Shown here: in pieces, positions 1 to 7,389 of the stretch
Numbering within the stretch: position 1 is the first letter of the stretch
Layout of the letters: every line of letters starts with the position of its first letter
Origin: Halobellus litoreus
Lineage (GTDB): Archaea > Halobacteriota > Halobacteria > Halobacteriales > Haloferacaceae
DNA: 64,000 nucleotides
NCBI RefSeq assembly: GCF_024464595.1
Contig: NZ_JANHAW010000001.1
Coordinates: forward strand, 496,001 to 560,000
Direction of reading: 5' to 3'
Program-made: the position numbers and the translations under genes
The notes under the pieces: generated by a model
Seen by the model: only the letters and a program-made list of their open reading frames with translations
The model's database searches: none
Told to the model about the DNA's origin: nothing

Positions 1-1
1 C

Positions 2-694
2 TCCCGGCTGTCGTCGTTCGAAACGGAGCCCGAGGGTGCGCTGACGGCGATGGTCCACGAGGAGGTCCCCGACGCCGTCGCCGAGGCGCTGGGCGAGCGG
101 TCGGCGCTCGTCCGCCGGGCCGCCCCGTGTCTGGTCTGCGTCGACGACGCCGGTCTCGTCGCCGCCGCGTTAGACCCGCCGACGCCCCCCGCGCCGTTCG
201 ACGAGTGGGGCTCGGGGTTCCGGATCGACCGATCGTGGTTCGCGCCCGTGGACCCGACGTGGGTCGCCCTGGTGCGCTCGGACCTGTTCGCGCTCGGCGT
301 CTACGACGGGGCGTCGGTGTCGCTCGTCGACGAGGTCGAATCCGACGTGATGGGGTCGCACTCGAAGGGCGGGTTCTCGCAGGCGCGCTTCGAGCGCCGG
401 CGGGATCAGCAGGTCGACGAGCACCTCGACCGGGCGCGCGAGGCGATCGAGGCTCACGTCGGGACCGACGGCGCGGAATCAGGTGCGGACAGTGCGGAGA
501 AAGCGGGAAAGGCGGGCGCAACAGCCGAGGAGGGCCTCGCCCGCGATCTGATCGTCCTCGGCGAGGGGACGGTTCTCGGTCGGTTCACGGATCTGGCCGA
601 CCGGACCGCGACTGTCGACGCCACCGGAGAGCCCGCGGCGGCGCTCGAAAGCGCGGTCCGGGAGTTCTGGACGGTTCGGCTGTCGCTCCTCTGA
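2..694 (+). CDS. Vms1/Ankzf1-like (VLRF1) protein, 5' partial
   Basis: The frame is open from the first complete codon of the window, so the start lies upstream; about 230 codons are visible. The stretch encoded around 353-400 reads SHSKGGFSQARFERRR, with a GGFSQ turn at 368-382. This matches the eRF1-like VLRF1 catalytic loop of Vms1/Ankzf1 peptidyl-tRNA hydrolases, where a Gln takes the place of the release-factor GGQ. By family knowledge such proteins free nascent chains from stalled ribosomes; the exact archaeal role is inference. An Ala/Glu/Gly-rich, probably flexible segment follows (about 460-540). The next gene starts 58 nt downstream on the same strand. The family call is fairly firm, the substrate is not. 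Confidence 0.7.
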   Translation, partial: SRLSSFETEPEGALTAMVHEEVPDAVAEALGERSALVRRAAPCLVCVDDAGLVAAALDPPTPPAPFDEWGSGFRIDRSWFAPVDPTWVALVRSDLFALGVYDGASVSLVDEVESDVMGSHSKGGFSQARFERRRDQQVDEHLDRAREAIEAHVGTDGAESGADSAEKAGKAGATAEEGLARDLIVLGEGTVLGRFTDLADRTATVDATGEPAAALESAVREFWTVRLSLL

Positions 695-752
695 TTCGTC
701 GCCGCCCCGCAGGATCAGGACGGTTAAAACCGCTCTTGCCGTTCACTCACGT

Positions 753-1805
753 ATGACTGCCTCATCATCCGAACCCGACGCGGAGCGGGTCGTCGTGCTC
801 GCCCACGAGAAGTTCCCCGAGCGGGCGAAGACGGCCACTGGTGTGCTCAAATACGCGGATTACGACGTCGTCGCCGTCCTCGACCGCGACCGAGCCGGAA
901 CGGTCACGACCGACCACCGCGCGGACCTGCCCGAGGTTCCGATCGTCTCCTCGATGGCGGACGCGCCCGACGCCGACACGCTGCTGATCGGAATCTCCCC
1001 CATCGGCGGCGAGTTCGACGATTCCTGGCGACCCGACGTTCGGACCGCGATCGAGCGCGGGTGCGACGTCGTCGCGGGCCTCCACTACTTCCTCGCCGAT
1101 GACGAGGAGTTCACGGCGCTCGCCGAGGAACACGGCGTGGCGCTCCGCGACGTGCGAAAGCCCAAGGAAGACTTGACGGTCGCCGGCGGCCGGAGCGCCG
1201 ACGTCGACGCCGAGGTGGTGCTGACGGTCGGGACCGACTGCTCGGTCGGGAAGATGACCGTCGCGCTCGAACTCGTCGAGGCCGCCCGCGAGCGCGGCGT
1301 CGACGCGGGATTCATCCCGACCGGGCAGACCGGGATTATGATCGCCGGCTGGGGCAACCCGATCGACCGCGTCGTCTCGGATTTCACCGCCGGCGCGGTC
1401 GAGGAGATGATCCTCGAGGTCGGCGACGACTACGACGTGCTGTTCGTCGAGGGCCAGGGCAGCATCGTCCACCCGGCGTACTCCGCGGTCACCTGCGGCA
1501 TCCTCCACGGCGCGATGCCGGACTCGATGGTCCTCTGTCACACGGCGGGCCGCGAAGCGATCCACGGCTACGAGTCGTTCTCGCTCCCTGAGATCGACGA
1601 GTACGTCGACCTCTACGAGGGGCTGGCTGCGCCTGTTCACGAGGGGGACATCGTCGCGGGCGCGCTGAACACGTCCGGCATCGACGACGACGAAGCGGCG
1701 CGCGAGGCGGTCGAGGCGTACGCCGACGAACTGGGACGCCCGGCGACCGACGTCGTCCGGTTCGACGCCGACGCGGTCCTGGATTCGGTCCTCGGGGGCG
1801 AGTGA
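753..1805 (+). CDS. dgcN: DUF1611 / DgcN family protein (putative D-glutamate N-acetyltransferase)
   Basis: The 350-residue protein has an N-terminal Rossmann-like half and a C-terminal P-loop half with GTDCSVGKMT at residues 160-169 (K167). This layout is typical of DUF1611. The gene lies 3 nt before an enolase-superfamily epimerase, the arrangement of the DgcN-DgcA pair in marine bacteria. There DgcN acetylates D-glutamate and DgcA racemises N-acetyl-D-glutamate to the L form for catabolism. The family is clear from the sequence; the D-glutamate role here is inferred from the pairing. ATG start; the upstream gap holds the AT-containing stretch ggttaaaacc near 721, a possible promoter. Confidence 0.75.
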   Translation: MTASSSEPDAERVVVLAHEKFPERAKTATGVLKYADYDVVAVLDRDRAGTVTTDHRADLPEVPIVSSMADAPDADTLLIGISPIGGEFDDSWRPDVRTAIERGCDVVAGLHYFLADDEEFTALAEEHGVALRDVRKPKEDLTVAGGRSADVDAEVVLTVGTDCSVGKMTVALELVEAARERGVDAGFIPTGQTGIMIAGWGNPIDRVVSDFTAGAVEEMILEVGDDYDVLFVEGQGSIVHPAYSAVTCGILHGAMPDSMVLCHTAGREAIHGYESFSLPEIDEYVDLYEGLAAPVHEGDIVAGALNTSGIDDDEAAREAVEAYADELGRPATDVVRFDADAVLDSVLGGE

Positions 1806-1808
1806 CGG

Positions 1809-2846
1809 ATGCTCTCGACCGAGTTCGAGCGGCTCTCGCTCCCGCTCGCGGACGCGTTCACCATCTCCCGCGGGACCCAGGAGGTCGCCGAGAACGTCGT
1901 CGTCCGGATCACCGACGGCGGCGGGATGACTGGCGTCGGGGCCGCCGCCCCGGTGGGCCACTACGGCGAGACGCCGGAGACGGTCGAAGCCGTGCTGCCG
2001 GACCTGCTTGCCGTCGTCGAGTCAGTCGGCGACGCGCACGCGACCGAACGGATCGAGCGCGAACTGCGCGGCGTCGTCGAAGGCAATCCGGCGGCGCGTG
2101 CCGCGGTCGAGATCGCGCTGCACGACCTCGCCGCGAAGCGACTCGGCGTTCCGCTGTACCGCCAGTGGGGGCTCGACCCCGAGCGGGTGCCGAAAACCTC
2201 GTTCACGATCGGCCTCGACGCGACCGAGCGGATGCGCGAGAAGACGCGTAAGGCGATCGAGGACGGCTACGACGTCCTGAAAGTGAAACTCGGAACCGAT
2301 CGCGACGAGGAAATCGTCGCCGCCGTCCGTGAGGCGGCCCCCGACGCCAGCATCCGCGTCGACGCCAACGAGGCGTGGACGCCGCGGGAGGCGGTCCGGA
2401 TGACCGAACGACTCGACGCGTACGACGTCGAGTTCGTCGAACAGCCCGTTCCCGCGAGCGACCCGGATGGGCTCAAATTCGTCTACGAGCGGTCGGCGCT
2501 CCCCATCGCGGCCGACGAGTCCTGCGTGACGCTTCCGGACGTGCCCGCGATCGCCGACCGAACGGATATCGTGAACCTGAAGCTGATGAAAACCGGCGGC
2601 CTCACGGAGGCGAAGCGGATGGTCCACGCCGCGCGGGCGCACGGACTGGAGGTGATGCTCGGCTGTATGATCGAGACGAACGCGGCCATCGCGGCCGCGT
2701 GTCACCTCGCGCCGCTCGTCGACTACGCGGACCTCGACGGCGCGCTGTTGCTCGACGACGACGAGTACGAGGGCGTGCCGATCGACGGCAGCGAGATCCG
2801 ACTCGCCGGGGTCGACCGCGCGGGAACCGGCGCGCGGCGGACGTAG
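1809..2846 (+). CDS. dgcA: Dipeptide epimerase-like enolase-superfamily enzyme (DgcA, putative N-acetyl-D-glutamate racemase)
   Basis: The 345-residue protein is of the mandelate-racemase/muconate-lactonizing type. An N-terminal capping domain (about 1-110) precedes a TIM barrel. The barrel shows the catalytic KVK at 158-160, Mg ligands D185 (DANEAW), E211 (EQP) and D236 (ADES), and a second catalytic Lys at K261 (LKLMKTGG). This two-lysine set fits 1,1-proton-transfer epimerases such as L-Ala-D/L-Glu epimerase. It begins 3 nt after dgcN, so the two are almost certainly cotranscribed. The likely joint role is D-glutamate breakdown. A dipeptide epimerase of cell-wall peptides is an alternative, but archaea lack murein. 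Confidence 0.75.
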   Translation: MLSTEFERLSLPLADAFTISRGTQEVAENVVVRITDGGGMTGVGAAAPVGHYGETPETVEAVLPDLLAVVESVGDAHATERIERELRGVVEGNPAARAAVEIALHDLAAKRLGVPLYRQWGLDPERVPKTSFTIGLDATERMREKTRKAIEDGYDVLKVKLGTDRDEEIVAAVREAAPDASIRVDANEAWTPREAVRMTERLDAYDVEFVEQPVPASDPDGLKFVYERSALPIAADESCVTLPDVPAIADRTDIVNLKLMKTGGLTEAKRMVHAARAHGLEVMLGCMIETNAAIAAACHLAPLVDYADLDGALLLDDDEYEGVPIDGSEIRLAGVDRAGTGARRT

Positions 2847-2911
2847 CACTCGGGTCGACGAGGCGGTGTCGCCCTCGACGCCCGAACCGATCTGCACTGC
2901 TCCAGCGAGCG

Positions 2912-3084
2912 TTTATATACGAAGGCGCGGCCAGGCTCCCCGTGATCTGACGTCTGCCTCGCGTCGGGCCGCGGTTGCTCGGCACGTCGGCGCGGGGAGC
3001 GACGGCGACGAGGCCGTCGGTAGTGCGAAAGCCGACTGCGTCGCTGGCGAGGACATCGTCGCGAGCGGGTGCCGACTGTTCGCC
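2912..3084 (+). ncRNA. Three-copy intergenic element, copy A (putative structured small RNA)
   Basis: Copy A starts 66 nt after the dgcA stop. In order it has TTTATATAC (2912-2920), a 9-nt spacer, GCCA, CCCCGTGA (2938-2945), then a helix whose arms lie at about 2957-2966 and 2988-2997, around a conserved GGGC...TTGCTCGGCACG loop. A variable 3' arm follows: GCGACGA near 3005 can pair with TCGTCGC near 3057. It ends with GCCGACTGTTCGCC. The TATA-to-GTGA distance (about 26 nt) fits transcription starting at GTGA. GTG is followed by ATC TGA, so no protein starts there. Compared with copies B and C it carries two G-U wobble replacements in the helix. The function is unknown. Confidence 0.6.
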
Positions 3085-3188
3085 AAGACCGACTAGCCAC
3101 GCGTCGGCGACGCGCCCATCACCCGGTTCGACGACTATCTCCGCCTCCGGCGAGCGATTGCTATTCGAAAAACAACCGGGGTGGGACT

Positions 3189-3293
3189 GGAAGGGGCCGC
3201 GCGCTGGACGAAGACGCGCGACGCAAGGACCGCAGCGAACGTAGTGAGCGAGGACCACAGCGAGCGCATCGAGTCCAGCGCGCGGGGGCTTCC
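3189..3293. repeat. Long imperfect inverted repeat (13 bp + 5 bp arms)
   Basis: A perfect 13-bp inverted repeat pairs 3197-3209 with 3273-3285 (CCGCGCGCTGGAC). It is flanked by a GGG/GGG internal loop and a further 5-bp helix (GGAAG 3189-3193 with CTTCC 3289-3293). The 63-nt loop is full of short AGCGA/AGCGC repeats. A GGGGTGGGACTG box precedes it (about 3178-3189). I see no credible reading frame. It lies between copy A and the UPF0179 gene and could be a small RNA, a haloarchaeal interspersed palindrome, or a processing/termination signal for either side. Confidence 0.5.
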
Positions 3294-3393
3294 GAAGTGT
3301 TCGCCGCTACTGTTACAGACGTGTTGCCATCTATTCGATCTACTTCGTATAGACGCACAGGCTTAACAGCGAGCGCCGAGTAGCGACGCGTAG

Positions 3394-3843
3394 ATGACTC
3401 AGGTCACGCTCATCGGCGACCGTCTCGCGTCTCCTGGGACGGAGTTCGTCTACGAGGGCGAGTCGGCGGCGTGCGAGGGCTGTCCCTACCGACAGCAGTG
3501 CCTGAACCTCACCGAGGGCGTCCGCTACGAGGTGACAGACGTCCGCGAGAACGGACAGCTACTCGACTGCGCCGTCCACGACACCGGCGTCCGCGCCGTC
3601 GAGGTCGAACCCGCGTCGATCACCGCAAACGTCGCCTCGAAGGGGGCCTACGCCGGTAGCAAGGTAGAGCTTCCGGGACCGTGCCCGCACACGGAGTGTC
3701 CGAGCCACGAGTACTGCGTCCCGGAGGGCGCGAGCTTCGACGCCGAGTACCGGATCGAGGAGGTCGTCGGCGACCCGCCCCACGAGTTCTGTTACCTGGA
3801 TCGGGACCTGACGCTCGTCGAACTCGAACCGCCCGAGCAGTAA
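3394..3843 (+). CDS. UPF0179 family protein
   Basis: This 149-residue cysteine-rich protein has two Cys clusters: C27-x2-C30-x5-C36 near the N-terminus and C97-x4-C102-x5-C108 in the centre. This pattern is typical of archaeal UPF0179 proteins and suggests a metal or Fe-S site; no function is established. The ATG follows a short TTAA-containing AT patch (about 3362-3367), consistent with a leaderless or short-leader mRNA. The neighbours give no functional hint. Confidence 0.8.
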   Translation: MTQVTLIGDRLASPGTEFVYEGESAACEGCPYRQQCLNLTEGVRYEVTDVRENGQLLDCAVHDTGVRAVEVEPASITANVASKGAYAGSKVELPGPCPHTECPSHEYCVPEGASFDAEYRIEEVVGDPPHEFCYLDRDLTLVELEPPEQ

Positions 3844-3924
3844 CTCGCCGCTCCGTCCCGTGACGCGAGCGTCCCGTCCGTGCCGGACGCCACCGCGCGA
3901 GCCTCCTGTCCGTCTCGGCGTCCG

Positions 3925-4743
3925 CTACGCGAGCGTCCCGAGCCGATCGGCCGCGTAGCCGAACACGTCCTCGTAGCCGTGCGCCGAGAGCAACACCGGG
4001 TAGAACTCGTCGTCGGCGCTGTAGGCGTCTCCGTCCGCGGCGGCGACTGTGTCGCCCGGGGCCACCCGCTGGAAGTTGTCGACGAAGATCCGGTACTCCT
4101 CGGCGGGATTCTTGGGGATCTGATCCAAGAGTCGGAAGACCGTCACCTCGTCTTCGTCGCGGCGGTGGAGCGACAGCGGCGGTTCGACGTCGCCCTCGAC
4201 CGGCGCGGGGAGAACGCCCGTCGCAGACAGGAACGCCCGCAGGATCCAGTAGGCGTTCGTCGCGGCCTCCTCGCTGCCTTGCAGTCCGCACTCGACTTCG
4301 ATCGTGTGCGCGTGGTCGATGAGCCGGCCGGTCGAGAACGGTCCCGTCTCGACGAGGTACTCCATCGGGAGGTGCGGACAGATCGCTCTCGACACCGCGT
4401 CGACCTCGTCGACGAGGGCGAAGGGTTCGGCGTACGACTGCGTCGAGTGCAGCGAGAGCACCGTCTTCCCGCGGAGTTCGCGGACGAGGTCGTGTGCCAG
4501 TCGGCCCTCGTGCGACTCGGCCTTCGGGTCGCCCGGGAACGCCCGATTGAGGTCCTCGTCGAGGTAGCGAAGGCCGGCGTCGAGCGCCTCCTCGTTCGCG
4601 ACGACGAGCTTGACCGGGCGCTCGACCGACGGCTCGCCCGCGACGAAGCGCTCGATCGCGCGCTGTCCGCAGGGTTCGTCTCCGTGAACCGATCCGACGA
4701 CGGCGACCTCGGGTGTCCCCTCCCCGAGTTCGTAGATTCGCAT
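3925..4743 (-). CDS. Succinylglutamate desuccinylase/aspartoacylase family hydrolase
   Basis: The 272-residue zinc-carboxypeptidase-fold enzyme has the metal motif GSVHGDEP (H20, E23), DLNR with R67 for substrate carboxylate, a third zinc ligand H99 in SLHST, and a likely catalytic Glu in IEVECG near 149-151. By family it cleaves an N-acyl group from an amino acid. The substrate cannot be read from sequence. It is divergent from the DUF309 gene, with 60 nt between starts. Confidence 0.8.
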   Translation of the reverse strand: MRIYELGEGTPEVAVVGSVHGDEPCGQRAIERFVAGEPSVERPVKLVVANEEALDAGLRYLDEDLNRAFPGDPKAESHEGRLAHDLVRELRGKTVLSLHSTQSYAEPFALVDEVDAVSRAICPHLPMEYLVETGPFSTGRLIDHAHTIEVECGLQGSEEAATNAYWILRAFLSATGVLPAPVEGDVEPPLSLHRRDEDEVTVFRLLDQIPKNPAEEYRIFVDNFQRVAPGDTVAAADGDAYSADDEFYPVLLSAHGYEDVFGYAADRLGTLA

Positions 4744-4803
4744 TGCTATTCGTCAGGCGGCGGAGGGTCAAATCTCTTTATTTGTGGGGACGAAGGTCCG
4801 GAT

Positions 4804-5298
4804 GTGAACGACCACACCCGCGACGACACCGTCGGGCCGCCGACCTCAGGGGAGCCGACCGGCTGGGACCCGACGCGTGCGACGTCGAACGGGTGGGAAC
4901 ACGGAACGCTTCGCCGCGCCACCGTTCACGGCGTTCGGCTGTACAACGCCCGGGAGTTCCACGCCTCCCACGACTGCTTCGAGGACGAGTGGTACAACTA
5001 CGGCTCCGGGACGACCGAGAGCGCCTTCCTCCACGGGATGGTCCAGGTCGCCGCCGGCGCGTACAAGCACTTCGACTTCGGTGATGACGGCGGGATGCGG
5101 TCGCTGTTCCGGACGGCGCTGCAGTACCTCCGCGGCGTGCCGGACGATTACTACGGCGTCGACGTCGCCGACGTCCGCGCCACGCTCGACGCGGCGCTGG
5201 CGGATCCGACAGTCTTGGAAGAGTGGCAGATCGAACTCGACGGGTCGGAGCCAGAAGCGGACCACCTGGATCGCGAGTACGCCGAGCGGCTGGACTGA
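4804..5298 (+). CDS. DUF309 domain-containing protein
   Basis: The 164-residue protein begins at GTG 4804, chosen because CTTTATTT lies about 27 nt upstream, the normal spacing for a leaderless haloarchaeal gene; upstream codons in this frame overlap the divergent hydrolase and are not likely coding. The core (residues about 40-105) has the DUF309 pattern [17 protein letters not shown], followed by a hydrophobic helix with [18 protein letters not shown]309 is a helical fold of unknown function. The first 35 residues look disordered. Confidence 0.8.
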   Translation: MNDHTRDDTVGPPTSGEPTGWDPTRATSNGWEHGTLRRATVHGVRLYNAREFHASHDCFEDEWYNYGSGTTESAFLHGMVQVAAGAYKHFDFGDDGGMRSLFRTALQYLRGVPDDYYGVDVADVRATLDAALADPTVLEEWQIELDGSEPEADHLDREYAERLD

Positions 5299-5312
5299 CG
5301 CGCGGGGCGGTC

Positions 5313-6332
5313 TTATTCCTCGCCGGCCGCCCGCGCGAGTTCCGCGTAGGCCGCCCACGAGGGGTCGACGTCCGGGTGTGAGATTGCCTCGCCGTCGACC
5401 ACGACGCCCGATCCCGACTCGACTGTTCCCGCGACGCCGACGGGCGTGCCCTCGGATTCGAGCGCGGCGACGACGTCGCCGGTGTGATCGGGATCGACGG
5501 AAAGCACGAGCGTGCCGCCGGTCGTCGTCGTCCAGGGGTCGATCCCGAGCGCCTCGCAGGTCTCGCGGACACCGGGCCGAATGGGAATCCCGTCCGTCGA
5601 GAGGTCGAATCTGACCGCCGACCCGTCGGCCATTTCGACGAACGCCCCGAAGAGCCCGCACTCGGTCGCGTCGTGCATCGCGTGGACGCCGCCCGCCGCG
5701 GCAGCGGTCATCGCGTCGCGGACGCAGGTCGCCTCGTCGAGCCGTTCCTGTGCCGTTTCGAGCGTCGATTCGTCGAGTTCGATCACCGCTGGAAACAGCG
5801 TGGTGAGGAGTCCGGTCGCCTCGACCGCTGGGCCCTTCGTCACGAGGACGTCGTCGCCGACACGGGCGCCGTCTGGGCGGATTACGTCCCCGAAGTCGCC
5901 GACGCCGAGCGCGGTCGCGCCGCCGACCCACGGGAACGAACAGTCCGCGTAGCGGGCGGTGTGGCCGGTGACGATCGAGACGCCCAGGTCGGCCGCTTCC
6001 GCGTGCATCGAGCCCCAGAGCGTCGCGAACGACGCTTCGGAGAGAGACGGCGGCAGCGTGAACGAGACGGCCAGATGCGACGGGGCGAGTCCCGAAACCG
6101 CGACGTCCGCGAGGACGAAGTCCAGCGCGAACCGGCCGGCGCGCTTGAACCCGAGCCCCGGCAACACGGATACGGGATCCGTCGCGATCGCGATCGCCGT
6201 CCCATCGACGTCGAGGAGGCCGAAATCGACCCCGTGTGTCGGACCGAGCCGCACGTCGTCGCGGTCGGCACCGAGTCTGGGGAAGATGTGTTCGTCGAAG
6301 AACGACCGGTCGACCTTTCCGAAATCCGCCAT
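5313..6332 (-). CDS. AIR synthase-related protein (PurM/HypE-like fold)
   Basis: At 339 residues it has an N-terminal ATP-grasping AIRS domain (GPTHGVDFG near 30, then TDPVS near 52) and a C-terminal AIRS_C domain from about residue 160 (VLVTKGPAVEATG). The family includes PurM, PurL, HypE, SelD and ThiL. No hydrogenase genes lie nearby, so HypE is unlikely; many haloarchaea carry such a stand-alone paralogue of unknown substrate. It is 14 nt from the convergent DUF309 stop. Confidence 0.75.
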   Translation of the reverse strand: MADFGKVDRSFFDEHIFPRLGADRDDVRLGPTHGVDFGLLDVDGTAIAIATDPVSVLPGLGFKRAGRFALDFVLADVAVSGLAPSHLAVSFTLPPSLSEASFATLWGSMHAEAADLGVSIVTGHTARYADCSFPWVGGATALGVGDFGDVIRPDGARVGDDVLVTKGPAVEATGLLTTLFPAVIELDESTLETAQERLDEATCVRDAMTAAAAGGVHAMHDATECGLFGAFVEMADGSAVRFDLSTDGIPIRPGVRETCEALGIDPWTTTTGGTLVLSVDPDHTGDVVAALESEGTPVGVAGTVESGSGVVVDGEAISHPDVDPSWAAYAELARAAGEE

Positions 6333-6395
6333 ACAGGATCCTCTCGGCGGTCCGATTTGAACGTGACGCTGTCCCCGAGCGAGACGGGCGAGCAG

Positions 6396-7088
6396 TCAGT
6401 CGTCGGGATCGACGACGAGCTGGTCGGCGAGCGCTTCCTCGGTCACCGTTCGTTCCCAGTCGCGGCCGGCCGTGCCGCCGACCTCGGCGTGGATCTTCTC
6501 TGCGAGCAGATTCACCGCGACGCTGTTGGCGCCCTCGGGGACGACGAGGTCGGCGTGTTTCTTCGTAGGTTCGACGAACTGTTCGTGCATCGGCTTGACC
6601 GTCGAGAGGTACTGCTCGATGACGCCCTCGAGATCGCGACCGCGTTCGATGACGTCCCGCTGAATGCGCCGGATGATGCGGACGTCGGCGTCGGTCTCGA
6701 CGTAGAGCCGCAGGTCCAGCATCTCGTTGATCTCCTCGTCGTAGAGCGCGAAGATCCCCTCGAGGATGACGACATCAGTCGGTTCGACGCGGGTCGTCTC
6801 GTCGGTCCGGTTGTGGATCTCGAAGTCGTACGTCGGCATCTCGATCGGCTGGCCCTCCAGAAGCGTCGAGAGCTGCGTCCTGAGGAGTTCCCACTCGAAC
6901 GCGGAGGGGTGATCGTAGTTCACGTCCTCGCGCTCGTCGAGCTCGAGATGGCTCTGATCTTCGTAGTAGTTGTCTATCGGAATCCGCGTGACGGAGTCGC
7001 CGACGTTCTGCGTGATGAGGCGCGCGATCGTCGTCTTCCCCGCACCGGTGCCGCCCGCGATCCCGATGACGAACGAGGGGATGCTCAT
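6396..7088 (-). CDS. udk: Uridine kinase
   Basis: The 230-residue P-loop kinase has the Walker A motif GGTGAGKTT at residues 12-20, an IPIDNYYED substrate segment near 36-44 and DVVILEGIFAL near 105-115, all characteristic of uridine/cytidine kinase. It phosphorylates uridine or cytidine with NTP in the pyrimidine salvage route. It is likely monocistronic, 63 nt downstream of the AIR-synthase-like gene on the same strand. Confidence 0.9.
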   Translation of the reverse strand: MSIPSFVIGIAGGTGAGKTTIARLITQNVGDSVTRIPIDNYYEDQSHLELDEREDVNYDHPSAFEWELLRTQLSTLLEGQPIEMPTYDFEIHNRTDETTRVEPTDVVILEGIFALYDEEINEMLDLRLYVETDADVRIIRRIQRDVIERGRDLEGVIEQYLSTVKPMHEQFVEPTKKHADLVVPEGANSVAVNLLAEKIHAEVGGTAGRDWERTVTEEALADQLVVDPDD

Positions 7089-7389
7089 TTCCTGAGAGAG
7101 TCGTCGCCGAGCGCTTGAGCGTGACGATTCGTCGAACGGGCGGCCGAACTCACGGTCCGGTCACGCCCGCCTGCCTATCGCGCTGGCGACGCTCGCGTCC
7201 GCACCCGCGACCACAACGTAACAGAACGCCGAGAAGATGTGGACGTACAGGCGGCCCCTCACGGCAGAACAACGAAGCTTCTCACGCGAGTAAGCCTTCA
7301 CGCAACGTCTATTATTGATTATCGGATATCCACGTTCGAGCAGTGTCGTAACGGATACATTTATATTGGGGAGCCACATTCCCGTGATT
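7089..7389. other. Divergent intergenic region
   Basis: This 301-nt gap lies between udk and the binding-protein gene. It becomes AT-rich near 7300-7330 (tctattattgattatc), and the promoter of the next gene lies at its right end. I see no gene, RNA or clear operator in it. Confidence 0.5.
7360..7366 (+). promoter_or_regulatory. TATA box of the binding-protein gene
   Basis: TTTATAT is centred about 27 nt before the ATG at 7390, so the transcript is probably leaderless. The initiator region contains GCCA...CCCGTGA, loosely like the box in the three-copy element but with different spacing. Confidence 0.6.

Noticed and set aside
2912-3084. A conserved peptide on the opposite strand of all three element copies (pattern like DVPxNRGPTR...APxSYIN).
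   Set aside because: The match comes from nucleotide conservation of the element. Between copies A and C only about 7 of 19-20 differences fall at third codon positions, so there is no protein-coding signature; the RNA helix changes explain the pattern better.
3880-4803. A long + strand frame before the DUF309 gene.
   Set aside because: It overlaps the aspartoacylase-like gene on the opposite strand and has shadow-frame composition; the TATA box supports GTG 4804.
7373-7387. Fourth copy of the small element at the binding-protein promoter (GCCACATTCCCGTGA).
   Set aside because: Spacing to the TATA box is about 5 nt too short, the box lacks one base, and the helix and loop are absent; it may be a chance similarity in the initiator region.
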